Positions 17,800 through 25,643 of a stretch of 64,000 nucleotides of DNA are shown piece by piece. The notes under the pieces are model-generated. The model was not told the origin of the DNA. It was given only the letters and a program-made list of their open reading frames with translations, and did no database searches. Within the stretch, counting starts at the first letter, position 1, and each line of letters starts with the position of its first letter. The DNA is from Nitrincola salilacus (GTDB taxonomy: Bacteria; Pseudomonadota; Gammaproteobacteria; Pseudomonadales; Balneatricaceae): assembly GCF_046271865.1 (NCBI RefSeq), contig NZ_CP176580.1, positions 4,340,001 to 4,404,000 on the forward strand, given 5' to 3'. The position numbers were made by a program, and so were the translations under genes.

Positions 17800-18601
17800 G
17801 CACGTACCGCCAGACGCGAGTACGAGCGTGCAAGCCTTACAGGCAGAGATCATACGTCTGAACAAGATCATTCAGGCTCTGATGAATCGGGCAGAACGCA
17901 ACGACAGCCTGCGTGGGTCTGATTTCAGCCTGTTCCATACCGCGATCACGCTGGAAGAACAGGTGCACCGCCGCACCATGGAGCTGGAGGCTGCCAGGCT
18001 GGAGAACGAAAAAATAACCCGTGACCTGCGTGAGAGCGAAAAGCAAATTCGCCGACTGGCGTTCTACGACACCTTGACGCAACTCGCCAATCGCAGTTTA
18101 CTGACCGACCGCCTGAAGCACGCGATGGCCGCCAGTGCACGCAGCGGGTGTTATGGAGCGGTGATGTTTCTGGATTTGGACAACTTCAAACCGCCCAACG
18201 ATATCCACGGACACGATGCGGGCGACTTGCTGCTGATCGAAGTGGCGAATCGTCTTACCGGCTGTGTGCGCAGCATGGATACTGTGGCGCGTATTGGCGG
18301 AGATGAGTTTGTTGTCATGCTCGGTGAGCTGGATCAGGATTATGAATCATCCATGGAGCGTTCGGGCATCGTGGCCGAGAAGGTCCGTGCCACAATTGCA
18401 GAGCCGTATATTCTGATCCGTACTAAAGATGAAGATACAGCCACAACAGTAGAACATCATTGTACTGCCAGCATCGGAGTCGCGCTATTCATCGACCACC
18501 AAGCCAGTCAGGAAGAGATCCTTAAATGGGCCGATCTGGCAATGTATCAGGCAAAGAAAGAAGGCCGCAATATTGTCCGCTACTTTGAACATGCGTCCTA
18601 A
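17792..18601 (+). CDS. GGDEF diguanylate cyclase
   Basis: The 269-residue soluble protein has an N-terminal coiled coil (about 10-90) and a GGDEF domain. The active motif RIGGDEF is intact. An inhibitory I-site RxxD (RSMD) lies five residues before it, so product feedback is expected. FLDLDNFKPPNDIHGHDAGD carries the metal-binding Asp; the usual LND is PND here. It makes cyclic di-GMP from GTP. With no sensory domain of its own and an 8-base overlap with the FIST gene, it is the probable output partner of that sensor. Confidence 0.9.
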   Translation: MSKHVPPDASTSVQALQAEIIRLNKIIQALMNRAERNDSLRGSDFSLFHTAITLEEQVHRRTMELEAARLENEKITRDLRESEKQIRRLAFYDTLTQLANRSLLTDRLKHAMAASARSGCYGAVMFLDLDNFKPPNDIHGHDAGDLLLIEVANRLTGCVRSMDTVARIGGDEFVVMLGELDQDYESSMERSGIVAEKVRATIAEPYILIRTKDEDTATTVEHHCTASIGVALFIDHQASQEEILKWADLAMYQAKKEGRNIVRYFEHAS

Positions 18602-18621
18602 GCATTAAAGCACGCGCAAAC

Positions 18622-18650
18622 TGAAGTGTTTATTTATTCCGGACACTTCA
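18622..18650. terminator. Hairpin after the GGDEF gene
   Basis: Inverted repeat with 8-base arms TGAAGTGT and ACACTTCA separated by 13 bases, starting 21 bases after the GGDEF stop. There is no strong T-run, so it is a weak terminator candidate. Confidence 0.35.
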
Positions 18651-18714
18651 CGAAGGAGACAAATAAGCTACCAACCCATGTTAGAGTTATACACCACAAT
18701 AAATAGTTGATGAC

Positions 18715-19590
18715 ATGAGCAACGCAATTATCGATCCACACCTGCATCTGTTCAATCTTGAACAGGGCGACTATCACTGGCTACGTGATCCCGGCGCACC
18801 TGACTGGCCCAACCTTGATCGTATCCGCCAATCTCACACTGAGGCAGTACTCCTGTCAGCCAGCCCCTACCCACTGGCCGGACTGGTGCATATCGAGGCA
18901 GGTTTTGATAATGATCAGCCCGTTCGTGAACTGGATTGGCTGCAGCAGGCAATCACCCGTACGCTCTACCGTGCCATCGCCTATTCCCGGATTGATCAGC
19001 CCGTTGCCGACTTTGTGGCTGCGGTGCACAACCTGCAGCGACCGGCTCTGGCCGGTATCCGTGATATCACCGAGGGTGAGGATGGTGTCCGTCTGCTGAC
19101 ACCAACCGTTACTGAAAATCTGGCGCATCTGGCTGAGCAAGGCCTTATCTTTGAGGCGCAGTTCAACTGGGAAGATCTGTCAGTTGCCCAGGCTGTTGCT
19201 GATTACGCAAAGGCAATTCCGTCACTTAAGCTGGTGCTGAATCACGCAGGACTGCCATTACAGATTGAGGCATGGCAGCGGGGGCTTGAGTTGCTGAGGG
19301 AATGCCAGAATATTCGGGTGAAGTTTTCTGGTCTGGAACTGATTAGAGCAACTGCCTCGCCACAATGGCTGCTGCGGACTCTGTTGGAGAGTTTTGGCGA
19401 TGCCCGCGTCATGCTGGCAAGTAATTTTCCTGTCTGCCATATTACGCAGGATTACGCGTCTTTGTGGCAGGGATACCGGCAACTGGTGTCCGATATCGCA
19501 GATGCTCGGCCGCTAAACGATGACGAGCAGGCCGCACTCTGGCAGGCACTGAGTCACACCAATGCCCACCAGTGCTATGGCTTTACCTGA
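18715..19590 (+). CDS. Amidohydrolase-2 family (sugar lactonase-like)
   Basis: The 291-residue TIM-barrel protein belongs to the predicted metal-dependent hydrolases that include L-fuconolactonase-like lactonases (COG3618 type). The N-terminus IIDPHLHLFN carries the HxH motif. LAGIRDITEG, LVLNHAGLP and VKFSGLE are strand-end motifs, and MLASNFPVC occupies the position of the last catalytic segment. It is convergent with an enolase-superfamily gene and overlaps its 3' end by 8 bases; with that enzyme and the class II aldolase it suggests sugar-acid breakdown. The substrate is not readable. Confidence 0.8.
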   Translation: MSNAIIDPHLHLFNLEQGDYHWLRDPGAPDWPNLDRIRQSHTEAVLLSASPYPLAGLVHIEAGFDNDQPVRELDWLQQAITRTLYRAIAYSRIDQPVADFVAAVHNLQRPALAGIRDITEGEDGVRLLTPTVTENLAHLAEQGLIFEAQFNWEDLSVAQAVADYAKAIPSLKLVLNHAGLPLQIEAWQRGLELLRECQNIRVKFSGLELIRATASPQWLLRTLLESFGDARVMLASNFPVCHITQDYASLWQGYRQLVSDIADARPLNDDEQAALWQALSHTNAHQCYGFT

Positions 19591-20758
19591 TCTCGACTCG
19601 CGCCGAGCGCATCACCACTTCATCGTTCAGTTCAATACCGATCCCCGGCGCTTCAGAGACTTCGAAGAAGCCGTCCTTCGGCTGCGGATCCTGAATGCAC
19701 AGTTCACGGTTCCAGCTTTTGATCGCATAGGTGTGATGCTCATGGATCAGGAAGTTGGGGATCGCTGTTTCCAGATGCAGTGATGCAGCGGTTGCCACCG
19801 GGCCACCACAAACATGTGCCTGGATGCGCACATCGAAGATATCCGCATAGTCACACACCTTTTTGGTCTCGGTGAAGCCACCACACAGGCCGATATCCGG
19901 CTGCAGCACGTCGATGCTCTGGTCTTCCAGATAGGGGCGTACACCCCAACGGTTATACAGGCGCTCGCCACCAGCGATCGGCACCGCCACCTTGTCGGCC
20001 ACCTTGGCATGCAGAGAATGGTTCAGATAGTTGACTGGCTCTTCGTAATACATGCAGTCGAACTCACGGGCGATCTCGCCGATCTGGATCGCAGAGGTGG
20101 CACCGGGCAGGCTGTGACATTCGAAGATGATATCCACTTCGTCGCCCACCGCATCGCGGATCGCCTGCATGCGGGCACGATAGAGCTTCATCTCACCACG
20201 CGAGATGATGTTGGTGCGATCGTAATAGGTGTTGCCATCCTTGTCATACATGATCGGATCGACCTTGACCGCATCATAGCCATCAGCAACTGCCTTCAGC
20301 GCAGCTTCGGCATACTGCTCCGGATGTATCAGCGCCTTGAACTCGCTGTCCCAGTCAAACTGCAGTTGCGAGGCATAGGTGCGCAGTTTCGGGGTCACCT
20401 TGCCGCCGAGCAGTTGGTAGACCGGCACACCCAGCGCCTTGCCCTTGATATCCCACAGGGCAGTATCAATGGCGCTCATCGCCGAATAGATCACCGGACC
20501 GCCACCTAAGCCCCAGAAGCTCTCGCGCAACATACGCGACCAGAGCCGTTCGGTCTGGAAGGGGTCATGCCCGATCAGAAAGGCCTCGGCCATCTCCTTG
20601 ATCATGGCGGCTGCAGCACTGTGACCCAGATCATAGGCCAGACCTGCCTCACCGACGCCGCTGATCCCTTCATCGGTATGGATACGGACAAACACCGGCG
20701 TCCAGGCTGGACGCTCAGGGCAATAGATATCAAATACTTCAACGCGATTAACTTTCAT
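19583..20758 (-). CDS. Enolase superfamily sugar-acid dehydratase (mandelate racemase/muconate lactonizing type)
   Basis: The 391-residue protein has the enolase-superfamily layout: an N-terminal capping domain (MKVNRVEVFDIYC) and a barrel. The metal ligands are at IIFECH, YYEEPV and IAGGERLY. A His-Asp dyad is visible in LQPDIGLCGG and QAHVCGG, and the strand-2 motif is KVD rather than KxK. These features fit acid-sugar dehydratases of the mandelate-racemase group. A strong AGGAG precedes the ATG. It lies 8 bases downstream of the class II aldolase gene. Confidence 0.82.
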   Translation of the reverse strand: MKVNRVEVFDIYCPERPAWTPVFVRIHTDEGISGVGEAGLAYDLGHSAAAAMIKEMAEAFLIGHDPFQTERLWSRMLRESFWGLGGGPVIYSAMSAIDTALWDIKGKALGVPVYQLLGGKVTPKLRTYASQLQFDWDSEFKALIHPEQYAEAALKAVADGYDAVKVDPIMYDKDGNTYYDRTNIISRGEMKLYRARMQAIRDAVGDEVDIIFECHSLPGATSAIQIGEIAREFDCMYYEEPVNYLNHSLHAKVADKVAVPIAGGERLYNRWGVRPYLEDQSIDVLQPDIGLCGGFTETKKVCDYADIFDVRIQAHVCGGPVATAASLHLETAIPNFLIHEHHTYAIKSWNRELCIQDPQPKDGFFEVSEAPGIGIELNDEVVMRSARVEIR

Positions 20759-20766
20759 GATGACTC

Positions 20767-21534
20767 CTACTCTGCAAATCCTGGGTCCAACCGATAGGCC
20801 TTGCGCAGCATCGCAGGCCAGGCAAGCTGGCCGCCGGTACTACCGCTGTGCACCACATTGGCCTGGCGGAAAATATTGTCGATGATCGGCTGCGCGATGG
20901 GGAGCGCTTCCTGCCCACTGGCCTGGATCGCCAGCTGTACCTCACAGGCACGCTGCAGATCGTAAAAACGCATAAAGGCATCCCCCACCGTCGGCCCCAG
21001 CGCCAAGCCACCGTGATTGACCAATAACATATGGTTGTGATGCCCCAGATCCGCCTGCAGACGCGCCTTCTCCTCAGGATTCACCGCCAGCCCTTCATAC
21101 TGGTGATAGGCCAGTGAAGGCAGTGAGAAGAGTGAGTACTGACTCAGCGGCTGTAGCCCGTTTTTCTGGGTTGCGACAGCGATCGTTTCTTTAGTGTGCA
21201 GATGGATCACACAGTGTGCATCCGGCCGCACCTCATGAATCGCACTATGAATCGTGAAGCCAGCCGGATTGATACTGAAGGGTGTGTCGTCAAGGATATT
21301 GCCCTGCAGATCGACCTTGACCAGGTTCGAGGCAGTCACCTCGTCAAAACTCAGGCCAAAGGCATTGACCAGATACTGATCCGTTCCCGGCAGTCGTGCC
21401 GAAATATGGGTATAGATCAGATCCCCCCAACGGTGATGTTCCACCAGTCGGTAACAGGCAGCCAGATCCACGCGCAACTGCCATTCCGCGTCACTGACCT
21501 TACCGTGCAGATCCAGCTTGGGTAGTGCGTTCAA
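20767..21534 (-). CDS. Class II aldolase/adducin family protein
   Basis: The 255-residue protein has the class II aldolase Zn site: HLHTKE (HxH) near residue 112 and NHGGLALG near 178. It probably cleaves or decarboxylates a keto-acid or sugar phosphate. The start is TTG at 21534, five bases after a very strong GGGGGGAG; no ATG or GTG in frame fits. It is the first gene of a two-gene minus-strand unit with the enolase-superfamily enzyme. Many such pairs act on acid sugars, but the substrate is unknown. Confidence 0.82.
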   Translation of the reverse strand: MNALPKLDLHGKVSDAEWQLRVDLAACYRLVEHHRWGDLIYTHISARLPGTDQYLVNAFGLSFDEVTASNLVKVDLQGNILDDTPFSINPAGFTIHSAIHEVRPDAHCVIHLHTKETIAVATQKNGLQPLSQYSLFSLPSLAYHQYEGLAVNPEEKARLQADLGHHNHMLLVNHGGLALGPTVGDAFMRFYDLQRACEVQLAIQASGQEALPIAQPIIDNIFRQANVVHSGSTGGQLAWPAMLRKAYRLDPGFAE

Positions 21535-21674
21535 AATCTCCCCCCGGCAAGTCGCTTGCCTGCATTAATGCTTATAGATGTCAGGCAGTCTATGTGAGAT
21601 GGCAGGGGTGATCAATGGGGCGAGATGGCCGGGCAGATAAAAATGCCAGCCAGCTGTTCTGTAGTCCAGTTCGC

Positions 21675-22715
21675 TTACTTTTCAGCGCCTTCCAATTCCT
21701 TCTCGAGCTGTTCGATGCTCGGCAGGTTGGTTTGCAAGGGTTCGGGTAAAGATTCCAGCAGTTTATATTCAGCAATCCCCATGGGTTGAGTTTTGTCACC
21801 CAAAGCATATTCTGCCACCACCTTGTTCTTGCTTTTGCACAGCAACAGCCCGAGTGTCGGATTATCCTGCTCATTTTTCACCTGACGATCCACAGCAGTC
21901 AGATAAAATCCCAGTTGCCCCAGATGTTCCGGTTTGAACCTGTCAGCCTTGAGTTCAATGACGACATAGCAGCGCAGTTTGAGGTGGTAGAAAAGCAGAT
22001 CAATAAAAAACTCATCTCCTCCCACATTAAGCGGAACTTGCCGTCCTACAAAAGCGAATCCTGCTCCCAGCTCTAATAGAAATCGAGTAACATGTTGAAC
22101 AAGGGCTGACTCAACTTCACGCTCCTGAGCCTCATGGGTAAGCCCCAGAAAGTCGAAACGATAAGGGTCTTTGATGGACTCCCGGGCAAGATCCGATTGG
22201 GGTTTTGGCAGACGCTGTTCGAAGTTGGTAATGGCCATACCCTCTCGCTCCCTCAAACGGGTTTCAATCTGCATCACCAGTACATTACGTGACCAGTTAT
22301 CGTCGATTGCCTTTTGCGCATACCAGAGGCGATCATCGGCCATTTTCAGTTTGTCGAGCAAGGCAATCTGATGATACCAGGGTAATTGTGCAAGCACCCC
22401 TTGCACAAATTGAACATCAGGCCAGGCTTCAGCAAAAGCTCGCATGTATTTCAGGTTCCGAGGTGAAAAACCTTTCATCTCGGGGAAAGCAATACGCAAG
22501 TCATGTGCCAACCTGTCAATCACTTTTGCACCCCAGCCCTTATTGGCCTGCCGGGTCAGAATATCACTACCGATCTGCCAGTAAAGCAATACCAGCTCGC
22601 GATTGACTGCCTGGGAGGCTCGTTGCTGGGCTGAATGGATGAGAGCTTTCAGGTTGGCGATCCAGTCGGTATAACCTTCCGGGGGCTCACTCAGAGATAA
22701 AGGCTTGTCATTCAT
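21675..22715 (-). CDS. PDDEXK nuclease-domain protein (YhcG/DUF1016 family)
   Basis: The 346-residue protein has an N-terminal helical DUF1016 domain (ELVLLYWQIGSDIL, GFSPRNLKYMRAFAEAWP, LPWYHQIALLDKL) and a C-terminal PD-(D/E)XK nuclease fold (EFFIDLLFYHLKLRCYVVIELKADRFKPEHLGQLGFYL). The catalytic Asp and ExK are intact. Family members resemble RpnC/YhcG-type nucleases linked to recombination or mobile elements. It lies alone between metabolic genes with a different orientation context, which is common for this mobile family. No insertion-sequence ends are visible. Confidence 0.88.
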   Translation of the reverse strand: MNDKPLSLSEPPEGYTDWIANLKALIHSAQQRASQAVNRELVLLYWQIGSDILTRQANKGWGAKVIDRLAHDLRIAFPEMKGFSPRNLKYMRAFAEAWPDVQFVQGVLAQLPWYHQIALLDKLKMADDRLWYAQKAIDDNWSRNVLVMQIETRLREREGMAITNFEQRLPKPQSDLARESIKDPYRFDFLGLTHEAQEREVESALVQHVTRFLLELGAGFAFVGRQVPLNVGGDEFFIDLLFYHLKLRCYVVIELKADRFKPEHLGQLGFYLTAVDRQVKNEQDNPTLGLLLCKSKNKVVAEYALGDKTQPMGIAEYKLLESLPEPLQTNLPSIEQLEKELEGAEK

Positions 22716-22929
22716 GTTCTACCCTCTATACAAAACAGCGGACTAATGTACTAGGTGTCATCATCAACACTCATGTACATGTTTATCTGAAAGGTCCTGC
22801 TGAAAGCAGTCAGGGGCACTATTGTTTATCTCCACGTCATCTTCCAGCACTAAAGAGCACCTGTTGCAGCCGATGAGCCAGCGCAACCAGGAGCTGAGCG
22901 ATCGGTTTTCGGGGGTGAGCTAAAACCAT

Positions 22930-22964
22930 ATAAAAACATAAAGCGGTTAACAACCACTTTATGT
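22930..22964 (-). terminator. Rho-independent terminator of ridA
   Basis: Two 13-base arms (22936-22948 and 22952-22964) pair with one mismatch around a 3-base loop. On the minus strand the stem is followed by TTTTTATA. It begins 15 bases after the ridA stop. Confidence 0.85.
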
Positions 22965-22979
22965 TTCTCCCCAGAGGCT

Positions 22980-23336
22980 TTATGCCACCGGCACCGCCGC
23001 TACCACGGAGATTTCAACCAGCAACTCCGGACTGGCCATGCTGGCCTGGACACAGGCACGGGCCGGTGCATAGCCTTCAGGAACCCAGTTGTCCCAGACT
23101 TCGTTCATCTCACTGAAGAGTGCCATATCCTTAAGGTAGATAGTGGCAGACAGCATATGCTCACGGCTGCTGCCGACTGATGCCAGCAGTGAGTCAACCT
23201 TGGCCAGCATTGTCTGGGTCTGACCTGTGATATCAGCATGACGATCCTCTGCCACCTGACCGCACAGGTAAACGGTGTTGTTGTGAACGACGGCGCGGCT
23301 CATGCGTGTGCCGATTTCATGGCGCTGAATGGTCAT
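22980..23336 (-). CDS. RidA family protein (YjgF type)
   Basis: The 118-residue protein is a member of the RidA/YjgF/YER057c family. It has NTVYLCGQVAEDRHADITGQTQTMLAKVDSLLAS and GYAPARACVQASMASPELLVEI, where the Arg of ARACV and the Glu near the end form the usual pocket. RidA-type proteins hydrolyse reactive enamines and imines to ketones. It is preceded by GGGAGA and followed by a clear terminator, so it is transcribed alone. It sits beside the dimethylglycine operon, where amine oxidation could produce imines, but any link is inference. Confidence 0.88.
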   Translation of the reverse strand: MTIQRHEIGTRMSRAVVHNNTVYLCGQVAEDRHADITGQTQTMLAKVDSLLASVGSSREHMLSATIYLKDMALFSEMNEVWDNWVPEGYAPARACVQASMASPELLVEISVVAAVPVA

Positions 23337-23560
23337 GGGTATCTCCCTGTAAAAGTGTGAATCTGGAATGCGTGCATCGATTGATACATGCCAGGGCTGC
23401 TATGGTAAAGATCCGGGAACGAAACTGGAAGGCAGGATCATGAATCGGGATAAAGAGTCGTGGTAAAGAAACAGGATAAAAAAATGGCCAGAGATGACGA
23501 TAGCCACCCCTGACCCAGACGAAGAAGACTGTTCTGCTATTCGTGCTCTGCTACTCGTGA

Positions 23561-24385
23561 TCAACTACCGACGCGCAAAACCCCCTCTTCCATCAGTAGT
23601 TTCAAAATAGCATCGGCACCCTCGGCTGCCGTAATATCTTTGAGCACCTGACCGCCGCTGCCTTCGGACTTGGCCGCTGCCGCCTTGAAACGATCTCGAG
23701 CCGAAGTGGCCTTGATGATTTTAAGGCGTTTCGGGCGTTTACGTGCTGGCTGGATATCCCAGTTTGCCTGTTCAGCATCGACCTGCGCCGTTGCATCAAC
23801 TTCTGCCAATTCACCACGGCGCGCAGGACCAAAAGCCGACTGGCGTGCCACAGGTGCAGCACTGTCGATCGTCAGTAATGCCGGCAACTTCACCCGCAGA
23901 CGACGACGCTGGCCACGGGGCAATGCCTGCAGCACCGTAGCACTGCTGCCATCCACCGATTCAATTGCGGCCAGGCCACTGATTAATGGCCAACCAAGCT
24001 TTTCGGCCAGCAGATAGGGTAGCAGGCCTGAGCCTTCGCCGGCTTCGGCACGTGAGCCGCACAGAATCAGTTTCGGGCCAAGCTGACGCAAATGTTTTTC
24101 CAGCGCGGGCAGCACATCCGATTGCTGCGCCTGCTGAATCAGTGTCATCTGCTGAGGCCCCATACCCAGATAGCTGCGCAGTGCCGGTTCGCTGTTGTCA
24201 TTCAACTGTCCGGCATGGATCAGTTGTGTGTCGGTTTCCGGCAAAGCCAGGGCCATCTCCAGAGCTCTTGCATCCTGCTCGGCCCGACGCGCACGCCCGG
24301 TGAGCGGATGGCTGCCGACAGACAACAACACGGCAATTGTAGTGGCTGCTCCACCTTTCGGAGTCTGCGGGGTACTAAGCAACAT
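23561..24385 (-). CDS. etfB: Electron transfer flavoprotein beta subunit (dimethylglycine cluster)
   Basis: The 274-residue protein is a divergent ETF beta subunit: the AMP/FAD-domain features PALEKHLRQLGPKLILCGSRAEAGEGSGLLPYLLAEKLGWPLIS and the beta-type segment LPRGQRRRLRVKLPALLTID are present. It starts 11 bases inside the 3' end of etfA. In P. aeruginosa the equivalent etf genes sit at the end of the dgc operon and accept electrons released by dimethylglycine oxidation. The C-terminal third is basic and longer than in housekeeping EtfB. Confidence 0.85.
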   Translation of the reverse strand: MLLSTPQTPKGGAATTIAVLLSVGSHPLTGRARRAEQDARALEMALALPETDTQLIHAGQLNDNSEPALRSYLGMGPQQMTLIQQAQQSDVLPALEKHLRQLGPKLILCGSRAEAGEGSGLLPYLLAEKLGWPLISGLAAIESVDGSSATVLQALPRGQRRRLRVKLPALLTIDSAAPVARQSAFGPARRGELAEVDATAQVDAEQANWDIQPARKRPKRLKIIKATSARDRFKAAAAKSEGSGGQVLKDITAAEGADAILKLLMEEGVLRVGS

Positions 24386-25643
24386 TTCGATTCTCCTGCT
24401 TCAGTCCATCCACACGTTTGACCAGCTCGGACAGTATCTCGCCTGAATCACCGATCACTGCCAGGTCAGCACGCTTGATCATGTCGCAGCCTGGATCCAT
24501 GTTGATCGCGATCACCTTATCGCAGCTCTGGATACCCTGAAGATGCTGGATCGCACCCGAAATACCCACCGCCATATAGACGCGTGCCGTCACCCAGGTG
24601 CCGGTCGCACCAACCTGACGATCACGCGCCATAAAGCCATCGTCCACGGCAACACGCGAGGCCCCCTCGGTAGCGCCCAGAACGCGCGCCGCCTGATGGA
24701 AGCCATCCCAGTCTTGCACACCGTTACCACCCGACAGGATGAACTCGGCCTCGCTGAGGGCAACACTGGCCGGATCGACCGCCACAGCGCCCAGATCCTC
24801 AATACGCACCAGTTGCTCCGGCAGAGGCTGTTGCAACTGGATAGCTTGCGCCTCATGACGTGTATCGCTGACCGGCTCGCCGCACTCAGCCAGTGCCAAC
24901 AGCACACGCGGCAGATCACGGGTAATATCCTGACGACCTGCAGCCCCCCGACCAGTACAACGCGGTGTTTCGCTCTCCATATCCACCTGCCACACCTGCG
25001 TAGCCGCCCGCTCACCGATACGTACCGACAGGCGCCGACCGAGATCGCCACCACCCAGACTGGAGTCAGGGAGCAGCCAGTAACGCGGTTTCAGCTCGCG
25101 CTCGGCAGCCGTGAGAATGGCGATGCGATACTCAGGGGAGTAACCCTCCAGTGCAACATCTCTGAGCTGCAGCAGTCGGTCGATACCCGCCTCGCCCCAG
25201 CTGTCCTCTTTCTGTTCACCGAACACAATCGCCACGACGGCGCCCTGGGCGCTGGCATCTTTATCAGCCATCTGCCGAGCCAGGCCCAGCAGATCACGAT
25301 CATGCGCCGACAGACGGCCGCCTGCCATATCCGGTACCACCACAATATGAAAGGCAGGCTCGGCAATCAGCACTGTTGTGCGTGTGTCCTGCGCGGCAGT
25401 ACTGCGCGCCTGCACCTGACCCGGAGCACCTTGAACACCACTGCGATCGATACGTTTGATGCCCGCAGGGCCGATAAAGCCAACCCGATGCGGATCCTTG
25501 CGCATCACACCATTCGGGCCCATCCACTGAGTGGGCTGTGCATCACCCATCCCCAGCTCGGCCAGCACGCTGGCATGCTCAGGATGCAGACGATTACGTG
25601 CTATCCACGCTTTACGCGGGTCACGACGGATAATGTCACTCAT
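24375..25643 (-). CDS. etfA: Electron transfer flavoprotein alpha subunit (dimethylglycine cluster)
   Basis: The 422-residue protein ends with the ETF-alpha FAD signature region YMAVGISGAIQHLQGIQSCDKVIAINMDPGCDMIKRADLAVIGD. FILSGGNGVQDWDGFHQAARVLGA is the conserved Gly-rich loop. An N-terminal extension of about 80 residues (MSDIIRRDPRKAWIARNRLHP...) is not found in housekeeping EtfA but is typical of the dgc-cluster type. It passes electrons from the Dgc proteins toward ETF:quinone reductase. It overlaps dgcB by four bases and etfB by 11. Confidence 0.88.
   Translation of the reverse strand: MSDIIRRDPRKAWIARNRLHPEHASVLAELGMGDAQPTQWMGPNGVMRKDPHRVGFIGPAGIKRIDRSGVQGAPGQVQARSTAAQDTRTTVLIAEPAFHIVVVPDMAGGRLSAHDRDLLGLARQMADKDASAQGAVVAIVFGEQKEDSWGEAGIDRLLQLRDVALEGYSPEYRIAILTAAERELKPRYWLLPDSSLGGGDLGRRLSVRIGERAATQVWQVDMESETPRCTGRGAAGRQDITRDLPRVLLALAECGEPVSDTRHEAQAIQLQQPLPEQLVRIEDLGAVAVDPASVALSEAEFILSGGNGVQDWDGFHQAARVLGATEGASRVAVDDGFMARDRQVGATGTWVTARVYMAVGISGAIQHLQGIQSCDKVIAINMDPGCDMIKRADLAVIGDSGEILSELVKRVDGLKQENRNVA

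Noticed and set aside
22716..22979. Search for a partner restriction or toxin gene next to the YhcG-type nuclease gene
   Set aside because: The flanking intergenic DNA has only the ridA terminator; no methylase, toxin or recombinase frame was found, so no defence island is claimed.
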